A stretch of DNA of 6,768 bases from NCBI GenBank assembly GCA_021780975.1, contig JAJXXS010000358.1, positions 1 through 6,768 of the forward strand. Direction: 5' to 3'. Below, piece by piece: positions 1 through 6,641 of this stretch. Position numbers and translations under genes: made by a program. Each line of letters starts with the position of its first letter. Position 1 is the stretch's first letter. The notes beneath the pieces are model-generated. The model made no database searches. It was not told the DNA's origin and was given only the letters and a program-made list of their open reading frames with translations. This DNA comes from Pseudomonadota bacterium (GTDB lineage: Bacteria; Pseudomonadota; Gammaproteobacteria; Burkholderiales; Thiobacillaceae).

Positions 1-783
1 CATGGCCTGGACTTCGAGACTTCCCGCCCCTACCTGCCAGGCGACGATATCCGCCACATGGACTGGCGCACCACGGCGCGCAGCGGGCGCGCCTACCTGC
101 GCCTCTACCGCGAGGAGCGCCAGCCCAACCTGCATCTGGTGATCGATCGCGGCCCGGCCATGCGCTTCGGCACCCGCCGCCGCCTCAAGGCAGCCCAGGC
201 CGCGCGCGTGGCGGTGTTGCTGGCCTGCGCGGGTGCCGCTGCGCGTTACAGCATCGGCGTCAGCCTGTGGGGCGAAGGCGATGTGCGCCTGCCCGCGCGG
301 GAGGGTGAGGGTGCCGCGGATGCGCTGGCCCGGGCTGCGGCGCGCGCCTGCCCGCCCTGGGCGGCAACGGCGGCGCCCACCGCAGCCCATCGCTATACGG
401 AACGGCTGGGCAGCTTGCTCGCGCAACTGCCGCAGGGCGGCCGCCTGGTCATGGTCAGCGATTTCGCCTGGCTGGCGCCCGGCCACTGGCCCCTGCTGGC
501 GCGTCTGGCCGCGCACGGCGAGCTCTGGGCTGTGGGCATTGCCGACCCCGCAGAGCGGCAATTGCCTGATATGGGCGTTGCGCTGTTCCATGATCTGCAG
601 GCCGGACGCCAATACTGGGTCGACACGCGCCTCACCGCCGCGCAGCTTGCCAGCGCCTTTGCCCGGCGCCAGACCGAACTGAGCGCGCGCCTGCAGGCCT
701 TGGGCGCCCGCTATTGGCTCGTGGGCAGCGAGGAAGAGGCCTTGTTGTCCCGCTTTGCCGCTTATGCCCAATCCGCACACTGA
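1..783 (+). CDS. DUF58 domain protein, 3' part (5' end outside window)
   Basis: The frame is open from base 1 and ends at the TGA at 781-783, giving 260 residues; the start and probably some tens of N-terminal residues are missing. The DUF58 signature is clear: RPYLPGDDIRHMDW at visible residues 9-22, followed by an Arg-rich 'ARSGRAYLRLYREER' stretch leading into a vWA-like fold. DUF58 proteins usually show a DxSxSM-like metal motif at the first strand; here it reads DRGPAM (residues 49-54), with both serines lost, so metal binding there is doubtful. A later strand ends in VMVSD, keeping the Asp. No membrane segment is visible in this part, so it is probably cytoplasmic. Family knowledge: DUF58 genes follow a MoxR AAA+ ATPase gene and precede Bat vWA genes; the downstream order here fits. 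An internal ATG at 58 lies inside the conserved motif and is not the real start. Molecular function is unknown. Confidence 0.93.
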   Translation, partial: HGLDFETSRPYLPGDDIRHMDWRTTARSGRAYLRLYREERQPNLHLVIDRGPAMRFGTRRRLKAAQAARVAVLLACAGAAARYSIGVSLWGEGDVRLPAREGEGAADALARAAARACPPWAATAAPTAAHRYTERLGSLLAQLPQGGRLVMVSDFAWLAPGHWPLLARLAAHGELWAVGIADPAERQLPDMGVALFHDLQAGRQYWVDTRLTAAQLASAFARRQTELSARLQALGARYWLVGSEEEALLSRFAAYAQSAH

Positions 784-1183
784 CCTCGCGCCCATCGTCG
801 GCCCGCCGCCTCCGCCACCGATGGCGGCGGCGCCTATCGCCTGGACTGTGGCGCTGGCAGGCCTCGCGCTGACGCTGGTTCTGGGCTGGCTGCTCTGGCG
901 CCTGGGTGCGACGCGCCGCCGTTTGGCGCGTCTGCAGCGTGCCGCGCTTGTCGAGGATCCGCGCAGGGTGGCGGGGCAACTGGCGCAGCTGGTGGTGCGC
1001 CGGCACCGGCTGCCTTACCTGTCCCCCGCGCTTTGCCCTAGCGGCATCAACGCCGCCGCCTGGGCCGCCTGGGCCGCGGCCTTGGATGCCTTGCGTTTCG
1101 GCGCGCCACCCGGGGACCGTGCGCAACTGGCGCAGTTGTGCCGGGATGCCAGAAGCTTGCTGCCCCGCGCGCGCAAATGCTGA
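764..1183 (+). CDS. Small single-pass membrane protein, DUF4381-like
   Basis: A 139-residue protein starting at ATG 764, 20 bases before the upstream stop. A TTG at 755 in the same frame is possible but less likely. Layout: a short N-terminal stretch (MPNPHTDLAPIVG), a run of six prolines at residues 14-19, one hydrophobic segment at about 24-47, then a strongly basic stretch (RRRLARLQR) and a soluble C-terminal domain. The basic residues just after the membrane segment predict the C-terminus in the cytoplasm. The C-terminal part contains AAWAAWAAALDALRFG, a pattern I associate with DUF4381 proteins of proteobacterial Bat operons. Position between DUF58 and BatA also matches that family. No strong ribosome site stands directly before the ATG, which fits coupling to the DUF58 gene. 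Role unknown; probably a membrane partner of the vWA proteins. The family call rests on size, topology and position, so it is moderate. Confidence 0.8.
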   Translation: MPNPHTDLAPIVGPPPPPPMAAAPIAWTVALAGLALTLVLGWLLWRLGATRRRLARLQRAALVEDPRRVAGQLAQLVVRRHRLPYLSPALCPSGINAAAWAAWAAALDALRFGAPPGDRAQLAQLCRDARSLLPRARKC

Positions 1184-2148
1184 GTTTTGCCCATCCCCTA
1201 TGGTTCGCCGCCCTGCCCGTCGTGGCGCTCTGGGGAGCGGCGGCCTGGCGCCGCGGCGCAGCCGGCGTGGCGCCCTCGGAGATCTACCGCCATCCCGGTC
1301 TGGCGCACGCGCTTGCCTCCTCGTCCCCCCTGCCGCGCCGCCGCTGGCTTACGGCGCTCAATGCGCTGGCCTTTGCGATGATGGTGCTGGCGCTGGCACA
1401 GCCCCGGCAGCCCGGGCCCTGGATACAGCCGCCGCCCATCGGGCGCGATCTCATGCTGGTGATCGATACCTCGGAGACCATGAGCACGGATGATTTCCGC
1501 CTCCACGGTCGGCCGGTGGACCGAATCACCATGCTCAAGGCGGTGATGGATCGTTTTATCGCCAAGCGCGCCGGGGATCGCATGGGCCTCATCGCCTTTG
1601 GCAGCGAAGCCGCCACGCTGGCGCCGCCTACGCAGGATCGCGGCTATCTCGTCGCGCAACTCGATCGCCTGCAGGTGGGCTTCCTGGGGCCGAACACCGC
1701 CCTGGGCGATGCCCTGGGGCTGGCCCTCAAACAGGTACGCCAGCGCCGGCTGCACCCCGCCCTCATCCTGGTGAGCGATGGCGGCGACAGCAATGCCGGC
1801 CAGATCACCCCCGCCGAGGCGGTTGCGGTGGCGCGGCGCCTGGGCGTGGCTATCTACACCGTGCAGGTCGGCAGCGATCTTTTCGCCCAGGGGCGTGCGC
1901 CGGCATTTCAGGCTGTCAGGCAACCCAATCTGGCCGATATTGCGCGTCTCACGGGCGGCAATTTCTACTTTGTGCGCACTACGGCGGACGTGGACGCCGC
2001 CATCTCCGCCATCGGCCGTCTGGAGAAAACCATCTCTCCGCCACCCCGGCAACGCGAGGTGCGGGAGTGGTACTGGCTGCCGCTTCTCATGGCCGCGCTT
2101 TGCCTGAGCCTGACGCGCTTCGCCATTTTGCGAGGCGCTGCCGCGTGA
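1177..2148 (+). CDS. batA: BatA-type von Willebrand factor A membrane protein
   Basis: A 323-residue protein. I chose ATG 1177, overlapping the preceding stop by 7 bases, because MLSFAHPLWFAALPVVALWG is a typical BatA beginning; an in-frame GTG at 1138 would add 13 unlikely residues. Membrane segments: about 8-25, 57-74 and 299-317. The vWA domain lies between the last two, so the topology is that of known Bat proteins. The MIDAS metal site is mostly intact: DTSET at 97-101 (canonical DxSxS, last Ser replaced by Thr), T174 in GPNTALGD, and D201 in LVSDGGD. Family knowledge: BatA acts with BatB, often under a MoxR ATPase, in envelope integrity or stress tolerance in Bacteroides, Leptospira and Francisella; the target is unknown. 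The name is by family and context. Other vWA membrane families are possible but fit the neighbourhood less well. Confidence 0.9.
   Translation: MLSFAHPLWFAALPVVALWGAAAWRRGAAGVAPSEIYRHPGLAHALASSSPLPRRRWLTALNALAFAMMVLALAQPRQPGPWIQPPPIGRDLMLVIDTSETMSTDDFRLHGRPVDRITMLKAVMDRFIAKRAGDRMGLIAFGSEAATLAPPTQDRGYLVAQLDRLQVGFLGPNTALGDALGLALKQVRQRRLHPALILVSDGGDSNAGQITPAEAVAVARRLGVAIYTVQVGSDLFAQGRAPAFQAVRQPNLADIARLTGGNFYFVRTTADVDAAISAIGRLEKTISPPPRQREVREWYWLPLLMAALCLSLTRFAILRGAAA
2132..2147 (+). promoter_or_regulatory. Coupled restart: ribosome site and GTGA overlap between batA and batB
   Basis: GAGG at 2132-2135 lies nine bases before GTG 2145, whose last two bases belong to the batA stop codon TGA (2146-2148). 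This arrangement decides the GTG start and suggests that ribosomes ending batA restart on batB. The same GTGA overlap recurs at 3869-3872 between batB and batD. Confidence 0.7.
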
Positions 2149-3872
2149 GTTGGCTTGCCCAATTCGACTGGCGGGCCCCGGCCTGGGGTTTGCTGGCCCT
2201 GCTGCCGCTGGTGATGGAAGGGCTGGCCGGCTGGCGCAAGCGGCGCGCCGGGGCCTATTCTGACGCTGCACTGCGGCCGTGGGCGGTGCACGACACCGCG
2301 ACGCGCGGATCGAGCCTGGCGCAGCGCACCTTTCACCTGCTGGCGTGGGCGCTGCTCGCCGCTGCGCTGGCCGGGCCGCGTCTGCCCTTGCCGGCGGGGC
2401 ATGGAACCATCGCCCCAGGCAAGCCTCTGCATCGCCTCACGATATACGCCGTTCTGGACATATCTCCTGCCATGCAGGCGGCCGATGTCGCCCCCAATCG
2501 CCTGGCCCGTGCCCGCTTGAAGCTGCTGGACTTGCTGGCCCGGCTGCAGGGCGAACGTCTTGGCCTGATCGTCTACAGCGGCAGCGCGGGACTGCTGAGC
2601 CCCCCCAGCAATGACCCGCGGGTGTTGCGCGACGCCCTCGACCTGGCTCAGCCCGGCCTCATTCAGCAAGCGGGCGACGATCCAGCCGCCGCCTTGACGC
2701 TGGCGCTCGATCAAGCGCGACAGCACACAGAACCCAGCGCGGTGTTGCTGGTGAGCGATGCATCAAGGCAAAGTCTGGAAGGGGCCTCGGGTGCGGCGGT
2801 GCGCGGCGCGGTGGCCGCGCTGGCTCGCGCCCAGGTTCCGCTTTTCATATTGGGGGTGGCCACCCCGGCGGGGGCCGTGTTGACTGCCGCCGATGGCGGC
2901 GCCGTCATGAGCCGCCTGGGTGCGCCAGGCTATCGCCCGTTGGCCGCATCCACCGGGGGTGAGTTTGCCCAGGTCACGGATGGCGACCGCGACTGGCAGG
3001 CGCTCTATGACCGCGGCATTGCCCGCTTACCGGGGAAGACGCCAACGATCGTAAAGCCGCGTGCCTGGCGCGAATTTTATCCCTGGCTGCTGGCGCCGGC
3101 CCTGGCTCTCATGCTGCTGCTGTATCTGCCGCGAGCCGGGGGCCGCCTCGTCCTGGTTGTGCTTGGCGCCTTCATTTTCGCGCCCTTGCCGCGCGCCCAC
3201 GCCGATGACGCCCTGCAGGCGGCCTGGCATGCCTGGCAGGGCGCCCGCTGGGCCGTCGCGCAAACGCGCTACGAGCGCGCAGGCGGCTACGCTGGCGCAC
3301 TGGGCGCCGGCGCGGCGGCTTGGCAGCTGGGCGACTATGCTGTCGCCGCGCGTCATTTCAGCACTGCCCTGATGCTCGCCTCCACGCCGGGCCAGCGCCT
3401 GGACGCGCTCTACGATCTCGGCAACGCCCTCTATGGGCTGGGCAACTGGGGGGGCGCAGCAGAGGCTTTTCAAGCGGTGTTGCGGCTAAGGCCGCAGGAT
3501 GCGCGCGCCCGGGCCAATCTGCGCATAAGTCTATGGCGTCTGAAGCAGCACGCTCCGCATCCCTTGCCGCCCACGGGTGTGCGCGCCCGGCCAGGTCTGG
3601 CGGCGGTAGGTGAGGTGGACCTCGACTGGGACAGTGCCACAGTCGTGCAGCATCTCAAGCCTGCGCCCCTGGGGCCGCTCATCGAGCGGGGAGCGATTGC
3701 CGGCGCTGGGGCCCGCCTGCAAGGCGGACAGACTGGAGCAGGGGACGGCGCGATAGATGTCTCCGGCTGGCAGTCGGGTTTCAAGAAGATGCAATGGCTG
3801 CACGATCGCCGGCGCACCCTCGCCCGCGGCCTGCTGACCCAGGACACCGCGACCTTGGGGGCGGAGCAGTGA
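2145..3872 (+). CDS. batB: BatB-type vWA protein fused to a BatC-like TPR region
   Basis: A 575-residue protein starting at GTG 2145, which shares four bases (GTGA) with the batA stop; GAGG at 2132-2135 is a suitable ribosome site. An in-frame GTG at 2067 would add residues lying inside batA and is rejected. Layout: membrane segments at about 13-29 and 62-78, vWA domain about 97-290, two more hydrophobic segments at about 311-327 and 334-347, then AHA-DD at 351-355, which looks like a signal-peptidase site, then helical TPR-like repeats at about 385-415 and 419-452 (LYDLGNALYGLGNW...AAEAFQAVLRLRP). The MIDAS motif is degraded: DISPA at 105-109 and no Thr in the second loop (AGDDPAAAL), though D205 in LLVSD remains. 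The tail (about 470-575) is unrecognised and ends near charged residues. BatB and BatC are separate genes in Bacteroides; fused forms occur in Proteobacteria. The TPR part is predicted to be periplasmic and to serve protein contacts. Confidence 0.9.
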   Translation: MSWLAQFDWRAPAWGLLALLPLVMEGLAGWRKRRAGAYSDAALRPWAVHDTATRGSSLAQRTFHLLAWALLAAALAGPRLPLPAGHGTIAPGKPLHRLTIYAVLDISPAMQAADVAPNRLARARLKLLDLLARLQGERLGLIVYSGSAGLLSPPSNDPRVLRDALDLAQPGLIQQAGDDPAAALTLALDQARQHTEPSAVLLVSDASRQSLEGASGAAVRGAVAALARAQVPLFILGVATPAGAVLTAADGGAVMSRLGAPGYRPLAASTGGEFAQVTDGDRDWQALYDRGIARLPGKTPTIVKPRAWREFYPWLLAPALALMLLLYLPRAGGRLVLVVLGAFIFAPLPRAHADDALQAAWHAWQGARWAVAQTRYERAGGYAGALGAGAAAWQLGDYAVAARHFSTALMLASTPGQRLDALYDLGNALYGLGNWGGAAEAFQAVLRLRPQDARARANLRISLWRLKQHAPHPLPPTGVRARPGLAAVGEVDLDWDSATVVQHLKPAPLGPLIERGAIAGAGARLQGGQTGAGDGAIDVSGWQSGFKKMQWLHDRRRTLARGLLTQDTATLGAEQ

Positions 3873-5296
3873 AAACGGGCCCGAGCCTGGCGCTCTCCCT
3901 GGCGGCTTTTCTGTGGCCCCTGTGGGCAGACGCCGCCAGCCTGACTGCCCGGATTGACCACGCGCATTCGCCTCTCGGCGCGCCCATCAGCCTGACCTTC
4001 ACCGCCCGTGGCCTGTCGCTCGACCGGCTGGACCTGCGTCCCCTGGCGCGCGACTTCGATCTGGGGCCCGCCACCTCCAGCCAATCCGGAGAACAGCAGA
4101 CCTTGAGCGTCAACATCTATCCGATGCATACCGGAAAGATTCGCTTGCCGGCCTTCACGCTTGGCGGCGCCCGCACGCGGCCGCTTGCTGTGCAGGTCGA
4201 AGCTGCTTCCGCCCTGGTACCGGCAGTCTCCTCATCGCTGAGCGTGCAACCGGCCCAGCCCATGGTGCGTCAGCCTACGCGCCTGGTCCTGGACATCCAT
4301 GACGACGGCAGCCTGCTCTGGCAGCGCCCGCACCTGCCTGTCAGCGACGGCCTGTTCCTGAAATCCCGGGGGGAAACACAGGTTCAGGCCACATGCAGCG
4401 GTACTCCTTGCACCCTGCACCGTTACGTGTGGGAAGTCATGCCGACCCGTGCCGGTTTGTACTCTGTCCACCTGCCGATGCTGGCCGCCAGCAAGTTCGG
4501 CGCGGCCTTGCGCTTTCCGCCACCCCGCCTGCAGTTCACCGCGCAAGCGCTCCCGGGCTGGCTGCCCCTGGGCGTACCGGTAGGGCCGCTGCAGGTTTCC
4601 GCCGCGCCGCTGCCGCCGCGCTGGCCGCTGCACCGGCCGTTGGTCTGGAGTATCGCCGTGCGCGGCGGCCTGGGCGCTGACGAATTGCGCCACCTGCTGG
4701 GACTGCAACTGGAAGCGTACCCGCAACTCTCAGCCTACCCGCCCGCCATCGAGAACATGACGGCGGGCGACAAACCGGGGCCAGGTTTCAACCTGCGCGC
4801 CACGATTTATTTGCGTCCGCAGCGCGGCGGTGTCCTGCATATCCCACGCTTGGTTTTTCCCTGGTTCGACCCGGTGCGCGGCGAGCTGCAGGCTGTGATG
4901 CTGCAAGGCCGGGACATCCGGGTGTTCAACCCGCTTTATCAGCGTCTGGCATGGAGCGCATGGATGCTGGCCGCGGTTCTGGCCTTCCTGTTGCCATGCT
5001 GGTTGGCCTACCGCTTTGCAAACGGGGCGCTTGCGCGCCGGCGCTGCCTGCAGGCGGTTAGCAGCGCTGCGGATGCCGCCTCCCTAAGCCGCGCCCTGCG
5101 CCGATGTTCCTGGCACCTCAGGAGCCCTCCGGCGCCGACTTTGGGGGAGTGGTGGAATCAACTGCCTGCCGACAAGCAGACGGCGGACCTGGCAAGGCAT
5201 GTGCAAGCTCTGGAGGCCGCGTCGTACGGCGGCGTTCGCGCATGCGACCTGAGCAGCGTCAAAGAGGGCTTGCTCAAAAGCTTGCGCAAGGGATAG
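3869..5296 (+). CDS. batD: BatD-type envelope protein with signal peptide and C-terminal anchor
   Basis: A 475-residue protein from GTG 3869, overlapping the batB stop by four bases (GTGA); a G-rich stretch at 3857-3866 (GGGGGCGGAG) supplies the ribosome site. An in-frame ATG at 3794 lies within batB and would put 25 charged residues before the signal peptide. Residues 1-22 form a signal peptide (KTGPSLALSLAAFLWPLWADA), with likely cleavage after ADA or ADAA. The mature part begins SLTARIDH and continues with beta-rich BatD-like repeats (LRPLARDFDLG at about 51-61; later YPMHTGKIRLPAF). One membrane segment at about 362-381 (WSAWMLAAVLAFLLPCWLAY) is followed by a cytoplasmic tail of about 94 residues. 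So most of the protein should sit in the periplasm, anchored in the inner membrane. A Cys pair at CSGTPC could form a disulfide. It is the last gene of the operon; the reverse strand is used further on. Confidence 0.9.
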   Translation: MKTGPSLALSLAAFLWPLWADAASLTARIDHAHSPLGAPISLTFTARGLSLDRLDLRPLARDFDLGPATSSQSGEQQTLSVNIYPMHTGKIRLPAFTLGGARTRPLAVQVEAASALVPAVSSSLSVQPAQPMVRQPTRLVLDIHDDGSLLWQRPHLPVSDGLFLKSRGETQVQATCSGTPCTLHRYVWEVMPTRAGLYSVHLPMLAASKFGAALRFPPPRLQFTAQALPGWLPLGVPVGPLQVSAAPLPPRWPLHRPLVWSIAVRGGLGADELRHLLGLQLEAYPQLSAYPPAIENMTAGDKPGPGFNLRATIYLRPQRGGVLHIPRLVFPWFDPVRGELQAVMLQGRDIRVFNPLYQRLAWSAWMLAAVLAFLLPCWLAYRFANGALARRRCLQAVSSAADAASLSRALRRCSWHLRSPPAPTLGEWWNQLPADKQTADLARHVQALEAASYGGVRACDLSSVKEGLLKSLRKG

Positions 5297-5350
5297 CGGC
5301 GCAGGCGTCTGGTCATACACGGTTAGGGTGCGGCGTTTTTCGGCAAATAC

Positions 5351-5364
5351 GGGGGTACGCCCCC
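5351..5364. other. Small GC hairpin GGGGG-TACG-CCCCC
   Basis: Five G:C pairs close a four-base TACG loop. It lies 54 bases after the batD stop and could slow RNA polymerase or protect the 3' end of the bat mRNA. No T-run follows on either strand, so it is not a standard intrinsic terminator. UACG is a UNCG-type loop, but here it is closed by G:C rather than the especially stable C:G. Confidence 0.4.
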
Positions 5365-5477
5365 ATCCGGAGCACTGGGGCTGTCCGTGCCGCTCTTGAA
5401 GCTTTGGTGCCAAGACCAGAAGCATTGCTTAAGAAGCGTTTATGACTGTGATGGCTCGGAATGCTGTTCTTGGCTAC

Positions 5478-5492
5478 TAAAGTCGTAAATAA
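5478..5492 (+). repeat. Direct repeat copy 1: TAAAGTCGTAAATAA
   Basis: First of three same-direction copies; it differs from the other two only at base 13 (T instead of C). The next copy starts 68 bases later. Flanking bases are not conserved, so the repeated unit is just these 15 bases. It is probably a protein-binding site. Confidence 0.85.
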
Positions 5493-5545
5493 GCCACTAG
5501 CATTGGGGTGGCTTTCGGAGGGGGCCTTCGGCGGCAGGTTGAACC

Positions 5546-5560
5546 TAAAGTCGTAAACAA
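5546..5560 (+). repeat. Direct repeat copy 2: TAAAGTCGTAAACAA
   Basis: Second copy, identical to copy 3 over all 15 bases. The gap to copy 1 is 53 bases and to copy 3 is 39 bases. The irregular spacing and short unit argue against a CRISPR array and against tandem slippage. Confidence 0.85.
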
Positions 5561-5599
5561 AACCGAGTATTTTCCTTGGTTAGGGCGTACCTCCGACAA

Positions 5600-5614
5600 T
5601 AAAGTCGTAAACAA
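5600..5614 (+). repeat. Direct repeat copy 3: TAAAGTCGTAAACAA
   Basis: Third and last copy. It is preceded by CGAC at 5594-5597, which pairs with GTCG inside the repeat around AATAAA. Read on the minus strand from 5613 it begins TGTTTACGACTTTA. Transposons of the Tn7 and Tn402/Tn5053 kind begin with TGT and carry several transposase-binding repeats behind that terminus. If this is such an end, 5613 would be the outer border and the element would lie to the left. That is inference; no partner end is in the window. Confidence 0.8.
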
Positions 5615-5680
5615 GGATTTTTGGGCATTGATATCGCGGCACAAGCCAAGCTGACGATGCTATTTTGTGCTGCCTTCCCA

Positions 5681-6268
5681 TCATCGCCAAAGAAGTATTT
5701 CTGGCCGCTTGCGCGGCGTCGGGGGCCAATGCCCACGTGGCTTTCCAACAATGATGGGCGCTACCGCTGTCATATGCATTGGAATGCCCAATTCATCTTT
5801 GACTGCCGTTGTGTTGAGGGCTGATCTGGCAGAACCGATAACACAGGTGCCAAGCCCCATTGCCTGCGCAGCCAAGATGAGGTTCTCCGCAGCGAGCCAA
5901 CAGTCGGCCTCTACGAAAGGGCCAGGCATCTTGGTGCAGATGACAATCAACGTGCCTGCGTCATAGAAGACGTCAAAATCTGGTTGAGCGAAGCGCGTTG
6001 CTGCACTATCACCACGTGGGGTATGCAGTCGCCTTGCCTCTTCGGTGAAAAGCGCCTTGGCGCGTTCCGACAGGCGCCTGAGTGTTGCTTTATCCTGAAT
6101 GACGAGGAACTGCCATGGCTCTTCGTGCATCGCGGTCGGCGCGCGCGAAGCGGCGTGGAGTAATACATCGATCGCAGAACGGTCGATGGCTTCACCCGAG
6201 TAGGAGCGAACAGAGCTTCGCTGGTTGATCACCTCTAGCAAGGGTGTTAACGCAATTGACTTATCCAT
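5681..6268 (-). CDS. Nitroreductase family protein (FMN-dependent NAD(P)H oxidoreductase)
   Basis: A 195-residue protein on the minus strand. The start ATG at 6268-6266 (MDKSIALTPLLEVINQRSSV) follows AGGAGG by about ten bases, and the family fold begins right there; the frame stays open upstream to 6619, but that extension matches nothing. Typical nitroreductase features: RSSVRSY at residues 17-23 (FMN phosphate binding), SRAPTAMHEEPWQFLVIQD at 41-59, the helix AAENLILAAQAMGLGTCVIG at 126-145, and the ending APIIVGKPRG...PRKRPEILLW. The length is usual and nothing appears missing. Such enzymes transfer two electrons from NAD(P)H through bound FMN to nitro compounds, quinones or similar acceptors; the true substrate cannot be read from sequence. 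The protein has no signal peptide, so it is cytoplasmic. It is convergent with the bat operon, less GC-rich (34 of 60 at 6061-6120), and flanked by mobile-DNA marks, suggesting later acquisition. Confidence 0.93.
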   Translation of the reverse strand: MDKSIALTPLLEVINQRSSVRSYSGEAIDRSAIDVLLHAASRAPTAMHEEPWQFLVIQDKATLRRLSERAKALFTEEARRLHTPRGDSAATRFAQPDFDVFYDAGTLIVICTKMPGPFVEADCWLAAENLILAAQAMGLGTCVIGSARSALNTTAVKDELGIPMHMTAVAPIIVGKPRGHWPPTPRKRPEILLWR

Positions 6269-6280
6269 TGCATTCTTTCC

Positions 6281-6286
6281 TCCTAC
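6281..6286 (-). promoter_or_regulatory. Ribosome binding site of the nitroreductase gene
   Basis: The minus strand reads AGGAGG here, about ten bases before ATG 6268. It settles the start choice against the longer open frame. An earlier ATG between them (GAATGCAATGG) is out of frame. Confidence 0.75.
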
Positions 6287-6409
6287 TGGCGGGACAAAAA
6301 GCACGTCCAGCAGCCCGTCTTGAAACACCTTGAACTGGGACACGCCATCCTGTGCCGGCGTCGTTGGGAGGGCGACTATGGGTCGATACGCACAGCTGGC
6401 CTCCTGAAT

Positions 6410-6439
6410 GCTGCGTTGGGTGGGGCAGCCCAACGCAGC
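6410..6439. repeat. Inverted repeat, 11-bp perfect stem with 8-base loop
   Basis: GCTGCGTTGGG at 6410-6420 pairs exactly with CCCAACGCAGC at 6429-6439; the loop is TGGGGCAG. In RNA of either strand this would be a stable hairpin. No T-run follows on either side. It lies about 140 bases upstream of the nitroreductase start and could be in that gene's leader, but its role is unknown. Confidence 0.75.
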
Positions 6440-6618
6440 CACGGTCCCATAATAGTTTCTCCAGGGGCTGTGGCTATTGATAGACATGGTTACCGTGGAA
6501 ACCAAATCACGCCTTCCGTGCTCTGCATGCATTTGTGCGCGCACCTTTTCCTTGTGTGCCGCGGGTTCCTGGGGTTCGGGGGGCATGGAGCCGTACCCGC
6601 CAACCCCCACTGCGAGGG

Positions 6619-6634
6619 CTTAGCGGCCGCTAAG
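6619..6634. repeat. 16-bp perfect palindrome CTTAGCGGCCGCTAAG
   Basis: The 16 bases read the same on both strands with no central gap, and the symmetry stops at both edges. It ends seven bases before the probable IS left end at 6642. Such a site could bind a dimeric protein or have been the target of the insertion; nothing in the sequence decides. Confidence 0.75.
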
Positions 6635-6641
6635 GGAGGGG

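Larger units (their letters stand above)
5297..5680. other. 384-base convergent gap with three direct repeats
   Basis: No convincing gene lies between the batD stop and the end of the nitroreductase gene on the other strand. The first part stays GC-rich; from about 5440 the composition drops (28 of 60 bases G or C at 5461-5520). The gap holds a small GC hairpin at 5351-5364 and three 15-bp direct repeats between 5478 and 5614. I see no classical terminator (GC stem plus T-run) on either strand, although two convergent genes end here. An open plus-strand frame at 5104-5445 starts inside batD, resembles nothing, and is treated as chance. Confidence 0.6.

Noticed and set aside
1198..2271. 357-codon open frame on the minus strand opposite batA
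   Set aside because: Long antisense frames are usual in GC-rich coding DNA. Its composition is rich in Arg, Gly, Gln and Ala with no recognisable domain, and the plus strand clearly encodes a vWA protein.
5351..5364. Rho-independent terminator for the bat operon
   Set aside because: The GC stem is short and no T-run follows on either strand.
5104..5445. Plus-strand 113-codon frame overlapping the end of batD
   Set aside because: It starts inside batD in another frame and its translation looks like out-of-frame coding sequence.
5478..5614. CRISPR array
   Set aside because: The repeat is only 15 bp, there are three copies, and the gaps between them are unequal (53 and 39 bases); no cas genes are visible.
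5600..5616. Likeness of AAAGTCGTAAACAAGG to the conserved 3' end of 16S rRNA (AAGTCGTAACAAGG)
   Set aside because: There is one extra A, the following anti-Shine-Dalgarno region is absent, and the same motif recurs twice nearby without any rRNA context.
5681..6610. 309-residue version of the nitroreductase starting far upstream
   Set aside because: The added 114 residues match nothing familiar, the extension has no good ribosome site, and AGGAGG before ATG 6268 fits the normal family start.
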